The translations under genes and the position numbers were made by a program. A stretch of DNA of 41,571 nucleotides from a virus, in the IMG/VR virus record IMGVR_UViG_3300042691_016303, positions 1-41,571 of that record; one strand, written 5' to 3'. Under the pieces are notes generated by a model. It was given only the letters and a program-made list of their open reading frames with translations. It searched no databases and was not told where the DNA came from. This document shows, piece by piece, positions 1-6,455 of this stretch (position 1 is its first letter; the number at the start of each line of letters is the position of its first letter).

Positions 1-2
1 CG

Positions 3-773
3 CTGGCAGCCCTTGGGGACAAGCGCACTCGCCACGAGTTCATGGCGTGGCGCGACCGGCTCGCAGAGAAGTCGCTTCGGCAAGCTGATTATGCGTGGGT
101 TGTCCTTGCCCGCATTCTGTCGTGGTCTAAGGGTCGCGGTCTGATTGATGTCAACCCCTGCGAGCGCGGGGGTAGGCTGTATGACGAGACGCGCGCCGAC
201 AAGGTGTGGTCGGCAGAGGATGAAGCTGCGTTCAAGGCCAAGGCACCGAAGGAATTGGTCCTTGCGCTGATGCTGGCCTTGTGGACCGGACAGCGGCAGG
301 GCGATCTTCTGGCGCTCGACTGGTCAGCCTATGACGGAGAGAAGATCAGGCTTCAGCAGTCCAAGACCGGAACGCGGGTGACGATCCCTGTCGGCGCTCC
401 GCTGAAGGAAATCCTTGATCCCTTGCGTGGTCAGGGGCGGATCATGCTGAACACGCGCGGACACGCATGGACGGAGGAAGGCTTTCGCGCCTCATGGGCC
501 AAGGCGCAGCGCAAGGCGAAGGTGACAGGAGTGACGTTCAACGACCTGCGCGGCACTGCGATAACCCGGCTGGCACTCGCCGGCTGCACCGAGGCTGAAA
601 TCGCGACGATCAGCGGCCACAGCCTGCGGGACGTGCGCTCAATTCTGGACGCGAACTACCTGCACCGCGACACGCGGCTGGGTGATTCCGCCATGAAAAA
701 GAGGGAAGAACACGAGAAGAAATTCCCGAACGACTTCCCGAACGCGAAAAAGCGTGGTAGCGTGCAAGAGTGA
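3..773 (+). CDS. int: Tyrosine recombinase (phage integrase), N-terminus missing
   Basis: Catalyses site-specific recombination between attP and a host attB. The frame is open from base 3, so the N-terminal arm-binding domain lies outside the window and only about 256 residues are visible. The C-terminal catalytic domain is complete. Counting from the internal Met at base 42: R85 in TGQRQGDLLAL, K108 in SKTGTRV, R170 in FNDLRGTA, H193 in SGHSLRDV and nucleophile Y206 in ANYLHRD. The usual His of the H-x-x-R box is Asn here (NDLR), a substitution some active integrases tolerate. The tail is Lys-rich. It ends 30 bases before a tRNA-Gln fragment, the normal position of int beside attP. Family assignment is sure; site choice is inferred from the adjacent tRNA piece. 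Confidence 0.93.
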   Translation: MAALGDKRTRHEFMAWRDRLAEKSLRQADYAWVVLARILSWSKGRGLIDVNPCERGGRLYDETRADKVWSAEDEAAFKAKAPKELVLALMLALWTGQRQGDLLALDWSAYDGEKIRLQQSKTGTRVTIPVGAPLKEILDPLRGQGRIMLNTRGHAWTEEGFRASWAKAQRKAKVTGVTFNDLRGTAITRLALAGCTEAEIATISGHSLRDVRSILDANYLHRDTRLGDSAMKKREEHEKKFPNDFPNAKKRGSVQE

Positions 774-777
774 TTTT

Positions 778-874
778 CGCAGTTGAATCAACGCTTCGGC
801 GGTGGCTGGGGGACCTGGATTCGAACCAAGATTCTCGGAGTCAGAGTCCGTTCTAATCCGTTGATTCGACTGCG
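778..874. repeat. 16-bp inverted repeat flanking the att core
   Basis: The left copy is at 778-793 and the right copy at 859-874 in inverse orientation. They match at 15 of 16 positions (the left reads CGCAGTTGAATCAACG on the plus strand). They bracket the tRNA-Gln fragment almost symmetrically. Paired inverted sites around a crossover are expected for integrase or excisionase binding sites, so these are candidate arm-type or core-type sites. The function is inferred from position only. Confidence 0.7.
803..850 (-). other. attP core: 3' half of a tRNA-Gln(CTG) gene
   Basis: Read on the minus strand, this holds an anticodon stem-loop with loop CTCTGAC (anticodon CTG), a variable loop, a T-arm with loop TTCGAAT and a 5-bp stem, the acceptor 3' strand TCCCCCA, discriminator G and CCA. 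G as discriminator fits tRNA-Gln. No matching 5' half follows: the fifth anticodon-stem pair is A-A and no TGGGGGA acceptor strand lies upstream. It is therefore a phage-carried 3' fragment that would restore the host gene on integration. It lies between int and phage genes, not between phage and host DNA. Confidence 0.8.
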
Positions 875-904
875 CTTTGGTCCCGAAACAGAGGGAAAGC
901 GCAG

Positions 905-1471
905 ATGACAGATCAAGACGTTACGCTGGAAATCCCGAACGCTTCCCCCTCCCGAGACACGCCGGGAGGGGGGGGTTCCCGAGGGGAGGCGGGCGGGTGG
1001 CGCAAGATCGACGGCATCTTTCCCACTGACCGACTTCTGCTCTTGTCTGCGGTCGGATGGCCACCTGCGGCAATGCGGGGCGAGCCGTGGCCTGTGAAGG
1101 TCGGCGGCTGGTGGGATGAACGCTGGCACGTCTTCGGCGCGTCGTGGGAGCCTACCCACTGGCGAGAACTGCCCGAGCCGCCCGAATGGTCCCCGTGGCG
1201 CGAGATGGCGACAGCGCCGATGGATGGGACGGTCATCGAGATCATGGCCGAGGGCTATGACCGGCCATTCCTCATCAGGGGCGAACTTGGTTTCGTTGAC
1301 GGCAGCGGGGCCGATTGCTGGTCGTGGGTGGCCGTTGAAGAGGGCAAGCACCCACCGTGCTGGTCTGGTGGCGCGTACTGGGACAGCAACGAAAACGAGA
1401 TGCCATCAACCCCACCGCTGCGGTGGCGTCACTCCGCCCTCTCCCACCCCTCCGCAGGAGACCGGACATGA
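905..1471 (+). CDS. DUF551-like phage accessory protein
   Basis: 188 residues, function unknown. Two recognisable segments occur: HWRELPEPPE near the middle, as in DUF551-type phage proteins, and WREMATAPMDGTVIEIMAEG, a motif repeated in many alphaproteobacterial phage proteins. The N-terminus is low-complexity (poly-Gly near residues 20-25). It is the first gene of the rightward accessory operon, 54 bases beyond the att core, and its stop overlaps the next start as ATGA. No membrane segment is seen. A soluble, non-essential early or lysogenic product is likely, but that is inference. Confidence 0.7.
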   Translation: MTDQDVTLEIPNASPSRDTPGGGGSRGEAGGWRKIDGIFPTDRLLLLSAVGWPPAAMRGEPWPVKVGGWWDERWHVFGASWEPTHWRELPEPPEWSPWREMATAPMDGTVIEIMAEGYDRPFLIRGELGFVDGSGADCWSWVAVEEGKHPPCWSGGAYWDSNENEMPSTPPLRWRHSALSHPSAGDRT

Positions 1472-1851
1472 GTGAACACCCCATGACCGCGCTGGCAGAG
1501 AAGGTGGAGGCACTTGCCGGGCCGTGCCGCGAGACGGATGCAAAGATTTACGTCGCTGTCTACATCACACGGGGTGAGACAGGCCGTCCGATGGATGACG
1601 TTTACGAGCCTGCCATCGACGTGCCCCGCTACACCGCCTCCGTCGATGCTGTCCTCGCGCTGATCGCGGAGAAGATGCCGCGGGTTAGGTGCGAGATCGT
1701 TGGCGGCCTCGACTATTCATCCGCTCGTATCGTCACCGGATGGGGGGCTCGTCGGCGAGCGCTGACATACACCGTCGATCGTCCCGACAATTACGCCGCG
1801 ATCTGCGCCGTCGCCGCCTTCCTCCGCGCCATGGAGAACGACAATGGCTGA
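1468..1851 (+). CDS. Phage ABA-sandwich domain protein
   Basis: 127 residues. It starts at the ATG that overlaps the upstream stop (ATGA); the longer open frame from 1357 is not needed. The N-terminus LAEKVEALAGPCRETDAKI followed by PRYTASVDAVLAL has the pattern of the phage ABA-sandwich family (helix, 'GPDRELDA'-type turn, then 'YTASLDA'). Molecular role unknown. The first 28 bases after its second Met, plus upstream bases, are repeated exactly at 4387-4422, where a deleted copy survives. Confidence 0.75.
   Translation: MSEHPMTALAEKVEALAGPCRETDAKIYVAVYITRGETGRPMDDVYEPAIDVPRYTASVDAVLALIAEKMPRVRCEIVGGLDYSSARIVTGWGARRRALTYTVDRPDNYAAICAVAAFLRAMENDNG
1476..1511 (+). repeat. 36-bp exact direct repeat, copy 1
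   Basis: This segment inside the ABA-sandwich gene is identical over 36 bases to 4387-4422. Both copies carry the Met-Thr-Ala-Leu-Ala-Glu-Lys-Val-Glu codons in frame. It marks a past duplication, or a recombination event between accessory gene modules. Confidence 0.9.
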
Positions 1852-2224
1852 GACGCCGCGCGATTGGCTCATCCGCAAGGGTGGCTATTTCTATCGACCC
1901 GACTTCTGCGGCTACACGACCAGGAAGGACCAAGCAGGCCGCTACACGGAAGCAGAGGCGCGCAGCGAGGCTGCTGTCGAGCCGTGGCACATGAAAGCCA
2001 TCCATGAAGGCGAATGGCCCGACACGCCAAAGACAGATGGCACCGTATCCGCCTCCACCCACACCCGCGCCATGGAGGCGCTGAGGGAGGCGCGGGAGGT
2101 GCTGGCGGAAATCAGAGACGGCTACTTGGCCGACCAATCCGCCGAGCAGCAATTCGTGTGGGCTCAGCGCCGCGCAATCACCGCCCTCTCCCGCATCGCC
2201 GCCATCCTGAAGGACGAGCCATGA
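1844..2224 (+). CDS. Hypothetical phage protein
   Basis: 126 residues. The N-terminus RDWLIRKGGYFYRPDFCGYT is a short aromatic-rich beta segment of a type that recurs in rhizobial phage accessory proteins. The C-terminal half (about residues 70-125) is predicted helical and rich in Ala, Arg and Glu. It overlaps the preceding gene by 8 bases and the following gene by 4 (ATGA), so it is translationally coupled in the operon. No catalytic motif is visible. Confidence 0.7.
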   Translation: MAETPRDWLIRKGGYFYRPDFCGYTTRKDQAGRYTEAEARSEAAVEPWHMKAIHEGEWPDTPKTDGTVSASTHTRAMEALREAREVLAEIRDGYLADQSAEQQFVWAQRRAITALSRIAAILKDEP

Positions 2225-3021
2225 CCCGCGTCGTCTCGTGGTTCTCGTGCGGGGCCGCAAGTGCGGTCGCCACCAAGCTCGCCTTGCAGGCTGCCCGTCT
2301 GCCGCACGGCGCAGGCGAGGTCGTGATCGTCTATTGCGACACGTCCAAGCGGGAGCACCCGGACAATATGCGGTTTCTCCGCGACTGCGAAGCGTGGTTC
2401 GGTCAGCCGATCCTGATCCTCGGCAATGACGAGTACGAGCGCGACCCAGATGTCGTGTTTCGCAAGACCCGCTTTCTTGTCGGGCCGTCCGGTGCTCGCT
2501 GCACCGCCGAGTTGAAGAAGAAGGTCCGGTGGGGCTTTCAGCGCCCCGACGACGTTGTGATCCTCGGCTACACCAGCGAAGAGCACAAGACGCGCTTCGA
2601 GCGGACGCAGAAGGCGGAGCCGATGACGCGGTTCTGGCCAATCCTGCACGAGCACGGCCTGTCCAAGGGCGATTGCCTGGCGATGCTCGAAAGGGCCGGC
2701 ATTGAACTGCCCGCCATGTACCGCCTCGGCTACCAGAACAATAACTGCATCGGCTGCGTCAAAGGACAGGCCGGCTACTGGAACAAGATCCGGCGCGACT
2801 TCCCCGAGCGGTTTGCAGAGATGGCGCAGATCGAGCGCGAGCTTGGCCGGGCCATCTGCAAGCGCGAGTGGAAGGAGGACGGCGTGCGCCGGCTGGAGCG
2901 CATCCCACTCGACCGCCTGCCGCCAGACCTTGGGCGCTACGAAGACGAGCAGGAAATCCAGTGCGGCATCCTTTGCCACACGACCGAACTGACGCCAGCA
3001 AAGAAGCGGAGGGCAGCATGA
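2221..3021 (+). CDS. PP-loop ATPase, PAPS-reductase-like phage enzyme
   Basis: 266 residues, adenine-nucleotide alpha-hydrolase fold. The N-terminal VVSWFSCGAASAVATKLA is a modified PP-loop that binds ATP or adenylyl phosphate. IVYCDTSKREHPDN (residues 37-49) follows as the second conserved strand. Cysteines at 94, 176, 179 (CIGC), 248 and 252 could bind a metal or Fe-S cluster or act as thiols. The family includes PAPS reductases, tRNA thiolases and DndC-type DNA phosphorothioation enzymes. The start is the ATGA-overlapping ATG; the longer frame from 2014 is a read-through. No sulfur-pathway or dnd partner lies nearby, so the substrate is unknown. Confidence 0.85.
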   Translation: MTRVVSWFSCGAASAVATKLALQAARLPHGAGEVVIVYCDTSKREHPDNMRFLRDCEAWFGQPILILGNDEYERDPDVVFRKTRFLVGPSGARCTAELKKKVRWGFQRPDDVVILGYTSEEHKTRFERTQKAEPMTRFWPILHEHGLSKGDCLAMLERAGIELPAMYRLGYQNNNCIGCVKGQAGYWNKIRRDFPERFAEMAQIERELGRAICKREWKEDGVRRLERIPLDRLPPDLGRYEDEQEIQCGILCHTTELTPAKKRRAA

Positions 3022-3242
3022 GGTTTTGTCGAGACTGCAAATGGTTTGATGGCGGTGACGGCACGCGCTGCACCAACCCGTCTATGGCGACCGTTGACGC
3101 CGTTCAAGGGCCGCTGTCCGGCCACCCGAAGGGGTTGCGGGAGGATGGCGGGCGTTGCGGCCCTGGTGCTTCCGGCTACGAGCCCCGCGTGATCTGGTGG
3201 CGTCGTCTGTTCCCCACACCTCCCCACGGCGAGGAGGGGTAG
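3018..3242 (+). CDS. Small Cys-rich zinc-ribbon-like protein
   Basis: 74 residues. The N-terminus MRFCRDCKWFDGGDGTRCTN holds CxxC and a third Cys, with a fourth Cys in GGRCGPG near residue 47, a typical small zinc-binding knuckle of phage accessory genes. It overlaps the PP-loop gene (ATGA), so it is co-transcribed with it. It is the last gene of the first rightward block and converges on the GIY-YIG gene 10 bases away. Zinc binding is inferred from the Cys spacing. Confidence 0.65.
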   Translation: MRFCRDCKWFDGGDGTRCTNPSMATVDAVQGPLSGHPKGLREDGGRCGPGASGYEPRVIWWRRLFPTPPHGEEG

Positions 3243-3252
3243 CCATGGCGGG

Positions 3253-3705
3253 CTACCGGCCCAACTTCTCGCGGCGGGCAATCTCGCGCTCGACAGATTC
3301 GCGGATGAAGTCCGAGCGCTTCTCCTTTTCGGCCAGCAAGGCGTCGATCCGCGCAAGCGTCCCCTGAGGGAAGCGCGCTGGCGTCTGCTCGTCGTTGATC
3401 CGCTTCCGTCCCACGGTGGGTCTGGCCTTCTCGCCTTCGCCATTGCACGCGACAGCCTCACGGGCGGCCTCGGTTGCTGTGGCGGCATCTACCGCAAACC
3501 ATTCGCCATGGGCGTGGGCGTGCCTCAGAAGCCAATGCGCTCGCAACTCTATATCGCGCGATCTCTCAACCGGAACCGGGAACGTAGCATGAATTTTTAC
3601 CCGAGCCGCGTGACCGGTTTGGATGCCTCGCAACCGACTTCCGGGCTCTTTCGCCAGCCCGATCTTCATCGGCCCGGCTTCCGCTCCTGCCACATAAATC
3701 TGCAT
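3253..3705 (-). CDS. GIY-YIG (T5orf172/Mug113-type) domain fused to ribbon-helix-helix
   Basis: 150 residues, the only leftward gene within the rightward accessory block. Residues 1-72 fit the T5orf172/Mug113 branch of GIY-YIG nucleases: IYVAG, then MKIGLAKEP, R24 in SRLRGIQTG, and GEWFAV at 67-72. Residues about 112-147 (GTLARIDALLAEKEKRSDFI and the next helix) look like an RHH/CopG DNA-binding domain. The gene starts at ATG 3705 with no Shine-Dalgarno. A minus-strand promoter placed at 3746-3718 would leave almost no leader. The palindrome at 3711-3744 is a likely autoregulatory operator. Nuclease activity is not proven: the second Tyr of the GIY-YIG pair is replaced by KIG. Confidence 0.7.
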   Translation of the reverse strand: MQIYVAGAEAGPMKIGLAKEPGSRLRGIQTGHAARVKIHATFPVPVERSRDIELRAHWLLRHAHAHGEWFAVDAATATEAAREAVACNGEGEKARPTVGRKRINDEQTPARFPQGTLARIDALLAEKEKRSDFIRESVEREIARREKLGR

Positions 3706-3710
3706 TTGTA

Positions 3711-3753
3711 GATATCACCTATCTTGACAAGATTATCTGATATCAACTAAATA
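3711..3753. promoter_or_regulatory. Divergent promoter with large interrupted palindrome
   Basis: GATATCA (3711-3717) and TGATATC (3738-3744) are mirrored about ATCTTGACAAGAT (3721-3733), giving a 34-bp imperfect palindrome. A plus-strand -35 TTGACA (3724-3729) sits at its centre, with -10 TAAATA at 3748-3753 (18-bp spacing). On the minus strand TTGATA and GATAGG at 17-bp spacing would drive the GIY-YIG/RHH gene. A dimeric or tetrameric regulator bound here would block both directions. The RHH domain encoded next door is the obvious candidate. Confidence 0.65.
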
Positions 3754-3781
3754 GACGATGTCACTTAAGGAGGCAAGAGCA

Positions 3782-4171
3782 ATGCCGCGTACCATTGAAT
3801 CCTGCATCAAATCCGCCCGCCGCGCTTACAAACTAGAGCGCCGAGAACTCCGCGGAGGAGAAGTTTCCTGGATGGCCGTCGATCGCAGCGGCGTCGGGAG
3901 AGGCGTCATCGGGACCAAAATCGAGGGGGAGGACTACCTCGAAAAAACAGTCATGTTTCATGCGCTAAAGTCGTTCGACCCGAAGTACGACTGGCACGAC
4001 CATGACTGGCACACGCTCGGCGGGCCAGCCGAAAGTCGCTGTCGGCAGATGATTGCTTGGCGGATGGAGCGCGAAGCCGCCGCCGAGGCGCAGCATGGAT
4101 TTAGAACACTTGCCCTCTTGATGGCGGGGCAGGTGCGCGCTGCCGCCAGGAAGGGTAGCGCCAATGGCTGA
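3782..4171 (+). CDS. Hypothetical phage protein
   Basis: 129 residues. The start at ATG 3782 is chosen because AAGGAGG lies 8 bases upstream, the strongest Shine-Dalgarno in this block; the earlier ATG at 3758 has none. It is the first gene after the TTGACA promoter at 3724, so it heads a separate transcript. The sequence is basic at the N-terminus, with a Trp/His-rich patch in the middle (KYDWHDHDWHTLGG) that could bind metal. No known family recognised. Confidence 0.65.
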   Translation: MPRTIESCIKSARRAYKLERRELRGGEVSWMAVDRSGVGRGVIGTKIEGEDYLEKTVMFHALKSFDPKYDWHDHDWHTLGGPAESRCRQMIAWRMEREAAAEAQHGFRTLALLMAGQVRAAARKGSANG

Positions 4172-4397
4172 CGAATGGACCGATGCCGACCGTGAGCGGT
4201 TTGCCGGCATCTTGGGTCGATCCTCCAACCGCGCCCGCAATCAGCGAGCCGAAGAGGGCCGCCGCCGCGCGGCTCTCAACTTCATCGCTCCTGTCTTCGA
4301 TGACGTGATGCGCCGAAGTGACGGCGACCTCCCGACCGGCGCGAGGGAACTGGTCGCGGGCGCAATGCTCGGCCTCACCCGAAAGGACACCCCATGA
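4164..4397 (+). CDS. Hypothetical small helical protein
   Basis: 77 residues, highly charged, predicted helical (EWTDADRERFAGILGRSS and following Arg-rich stretch). It overlaps the previous gene by 8 bases and runs into the deleted ABA-sandwich remnant, with its stop overlapping that ATG. No motif identifies a function. Confidence 0.6.
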   Translation: MADEWTDADRERFAGILGRSSNRARNQRAEEGRRRAALNFIAPVFDDVMRRSDGDLPTGARELVAGAMLGLTRKDTP

Positions 4398-4474
4398 CCG
4401 CGCTGGCAGAGAAGGTGGAGGCCCTCTCCCGCGTCGACGCTGTCCTGAAGGAGGACGAAAATGGTCAGCGATGA
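4394..4474 (+). pseudogene. Internally deleted copy of the ABA-sandwich gene
   Basis: An open frame of 26 codons starting at an ATGA overlap. Its first 10 codons are base-identical to codons 6-15 of the gene at 1468. The next segment, RVDAVLKED, aligns with SVDAVLALI about 40 residues further along that gene. A middle segment has thus been removed, leaving the start and a later helix joined in frame. The repeat covers 4387-4422. It may be a pure relic that still serves translational coupling, since the next gene starts inside it. Confidence 0.7.
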
Positions 4475-4718
4475 CTTTTGCGAGCACGACTGGCCCGGCA
4501 GCGGGTGCAAGGAATGTGCGGCAGCGTGGGAGCGAGAGAAGGCCAAGCGCGGCGAGCGCATACGTCGCTGCATTCACTGCCTGCCGCTTTCGGAGCCGTG
4601 TTCCGACTGCCTTGACGATGCGGCAGCCGCCCAGGAGCGGGAACAATCGACACTGCGGAGGCGCATATCTCGCGCGCTGAAAGCCGCCCTCACCAAACGA
4701 GGCACAAGCAATGTCTGA
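4461..4718 (+). CDS. Cys-rich hypothetical protein
   Basis: 85 residues with seven cysteines or more, including CKEC (about 16-19), CIHC (about 37-40) and CSDC (about 47-50), plus His residues in CEHDW. This suggests two zinc knuckles. The C-terminal third is a basic helix. It starts inside the pseudogene remnant and overlaps the next gene by 8 bases. Zinc binding is inferred and its partner is unknown. Confidence 0.6.
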   Translation: MVSDDFCEHDWPGSGCKECAAAWEREKAKRGERIRRCIHCLPLSEPCSDCLDDAAAAQEREQSTLRRRISRALKAALTKRGTSNV

Positions 4719-5061
4719 AATTCCAGAAATCGCACCGCCGTCATTTGATACTGGAGACGAACCGCCGCACGCGCCCGCGTCGCATATGTCCCCGCAAGCA
4801 AAAGCGGTGGCCGCGCGCATGGAAGCCGATCTAGCGGTCGCCGCCAAGGACGCCGAGATCACCCGCCTCCGGGCGCTGGTCGAGGAGGCGCGGGAGGCGT
4901 TGGAGCCGTTCGTTCCGCCGCATCAGTATTGGATGGACGAGTATGCGAACGACGCGCTCACGCCGCTCAGTCGCGTCACATGGGGCGACATTCGCCGCGC
5001 CCGCGCCACCCTCACCAAGGCCAAGGCCAAGGCCAAGGCCAAGGCCAAGGAGCAGTCATGA
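4711..5061 (+). CDS. Hypothetical protein with Lys-Ala repeat tail
   Basis: 116 residues. A Pro-rich N-terminus is followed by a helix (ITRLRALVEEAREALEPFV, a pattern common in alphaproteobacterial phage proteins) and an extraordinary C-terminus of alternating Lys and Ala encoded by a tandem hexanucleotide. The basic tail could bind nucleic acid. It stops with an ATGA overlap into the Ead-like gene. Confidence 0.65.
   Translation: MSEIPEIAPPSFDTGDEPPHAPASHMSPQAKAVAARMEADLAVAAKDAEITRLRALVEEAREALEPFVPPHQYWMDEYANDALTPLSRVTWGDIRRARATLTKAKAKAKAKAKEQS
5017..5046 (+). repeat. Tandem AAGGCC hexanucleotide repeat (5 units)
   Basis: Five perfect AAGGCC units plus a partial sixth encode (Lys-Ala)n at the end of the preceding gene. 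Because the unit is a multiple of three, expansion or contraction changes tail length without a frameshift. It is a slippage-prone site. Confidence 0.9.
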
Positions 5062-5687
5062 CCGAAGACCTGCGAAAGGCCGCAGAGGCGGCGACACCGG
5101 GGCCGTGGGTCGGCTTTTCCGACAAGGGCAAGCTGGCGGCCATCATGCCGGCTGGGCGGCCCGGTGACGTGTGCGTCTTCGAGCAGCCACCGTCTGATGA
5201 AGACGGGCGCTTCATGCTGCTCGCCAACCCCGCCGCGATCCTCGCCCTCTACGCCGAGCTGGACGCCGCCATAGCCCGCGCCGAGAAGGCGGAGGGGGAG
5301 ATTACCCACTACCGCCAAGACACCGGCTACGTGCTCGGATGGAATGCGGGATGGGATGAGGCCTTCGGTCGCCTGAAATTCCCGACGATGCTGCGGAAAA
5401 TGTGGAGCGGTGGCGAGGTCCAACGCTGGCTTGACGAGCAAAAGGCCGAGCAGAACGGACCCCCGGACGGATCGCTGTCCGAGCGTCTGGCCGCCGCCGA
5501 AGCCTCCCTCGCCGCCATTACGGCAGAGAGGGATGCGTTGCAGGCGGACAACGAGCGACTGGCAGCGGAAGCCTACCGCGACACGCTGGTCAAGGTTGTC
5601 CGGGTGGAACTGGCGCAGGAGAAGCGCCTCCGACTTAGCTACGAGCGCAAACTTGCTGCCCTCAAGGAGCCCACCAATGCCGAGTGA
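5058..5687 (+). CDS. Ead/Ea22-like phage protein
   Basis: 209 residues. The N-terminal LRKAAEAATPGPWVGFSDKG and the segment RFMLLANPAAILALYAELDA (about 51-70) are the hallmarks of Ead/Ea22-type proteins of lambdoid and alphaproteobacterial phages. A coiled coil runs from about 140 to 205 (ASLAAITAERDALQADNERL). Function is not established for the family. It lies in the accessory operon between overlapping genes; ATG 5058 overlaps the upstream stop. Confidence 0.8.
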   Translation: MTEDLRKAAEAATPGPWVGFSDKGKLAAIMPAGRPGDVCVFEQPPSDEDGRFMLLANPAAILALYAELDAAIARAEKAEGEITHYRQDTGYVLGWNAGWDEAFGRLKFPTMLRKMWSGGEVQRWLDEQKAEQNGPPDGSLSERLAAAEASLAAITAERDALQADNERLAAEAYRDTLVKVVRVELAQEKRLRLSYERKLAALKEPTNAE

Positions 5688-6216
5688 CGAGATGGTCGAG
5701 AAGGCGCTTCAGCCAGAGGTCGAGGACGACAACGGCTCCCTCTGCGTGATGTGGCACAGGAGCGGAAAGATGTACGCGCTGACCACGAAGCCAGACGGAT
5801 CGGTCGTTGCTACCGTGTCGCCGTTTTCGCGGTCGGCCCCGCCAGTCGCGGTCGGTGTCGAGGCGCTGTTCGCCGCCCTCACCGCCGCCATGGGGGAGGA
5901 GAAGCCGGTGGCGTGGCGGTCACGCTGGACCTACCCAGACGTATCGAGCGCCTGGATTATCACGCCGCATCGCCCCCAAGACACGACGCCACGCGGGCAT
6001 CTTGCCACCTACGTGTGCGAGCCCCTCTTCGCCCACCCGTCCAGAGAGGACGTGGTGGAGGAGACGATCCCCGATGCGGCGGTTGAGGCATTCCTGCTCT
6101 CGTTCTACCCCGGCATGACCGTCGAGGAGATGGCGATGCACAACGGCGAAGACCTGCGTCCGGGCGCGCGAACTGCTCTTGCCGCCGCCATCCGCAAGCT
6201 GGGGGAGCGGTCATGA
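5677..6216 (+). CDS. Hypothetical phage protein
   Basis: 179 residues, starting 11 bases inside the Ead-like gene. ATG 5677 follows the AAGGAG at 5664-5669. Residues 80-120 (KPVAWRSRWTYPDVSSAWII and LFAHP) resemble the short 'PVAWRSR...P.ya' module scattered through phage accessory proteins. The C-terminus is acidic and helical. No enzyme motif is visible. Confidence 0.65.
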   Translation: MPSDEMVEKALQPEVEDDNGSLCVMWHRSGKMYALTTKPDGSVVATVSPFSRSAPPVAVGVEALFAALTAAMGEEKPVAWRSRWTYPDVSSAWIITPHRPQDTTPRGHLATYVCEPLFAHPSREDVVEETIPDAAVEAFLLSFYPGMTVEEMAMHNGEDLRPGARTALAAAIRKLGERS

Positions 6217-6455
6217 CATGGGCCGATAAGTCACGACACGCCATAGAGGCGGCCCTTCGCACCCTGCCAGGGGATGCGAACGAGGACGACAGGCGCAAGG
6301 CCATCGACGCAGCCTATCCGTTCGGAGAACGCAGCCTTTTCCCCTACAAGGCGTGGCTTCGCGTCCGTCGAGAATACCTGCGGCCGAAGAACGGCGGGGT
6401 GCCTCGGGGATACATGTCGCCGCTGGACAGGGCGAAGCTCAGGGCTATCGGATGA
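6213..6455 (+). CDS. Hypothetical basic protein
   Basis: 80 residues, ATGA overlap with the previous gene and the next. The segment DAAYPFGERSLFPYKAWLRV is a motif often met in small proteins of rhizobial phages. It is basic with predicted helices and could bind nucleic acid. No family name can be given. Confidence 0.65.
   Translation: MTWADKSRHAIEAALRTLPGDANEDDRRKAIDAAYPFGERSLFPYKAWLRVRREYLRPKNGGVPRGYMSPLDRAKLRAIG

Noticed and set aside
788-1351. Leftward 187-residue ORF
   Set aside because: It includes the tRNA-Gln fragment and lies antisense to the clear rightward gene at 905; no ribosome site or family.
1733-2641. Leftward 302-residue Arg/Ser-rich ORF
   Set aside because: Antisense shadow of three overlapping real genes; low-complexity composition typical of GC-rich shadow frames.
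2164-2979. Leftward 271-residue ORF
   Set aside because: Antisense to the PP-loop gene, whose motifs are clear; no independent start signal.
3155-3592. Rightward ORFs opposite the GIY-YIG gene
   Set aside because: The leftward frame has a clear domain and promoter; the rightward ones have no motif.
4101-4862. Leftward 253-residue ORF
   Set aside because: Covers several overlapping rightward genes on the opposite strand with no motif.
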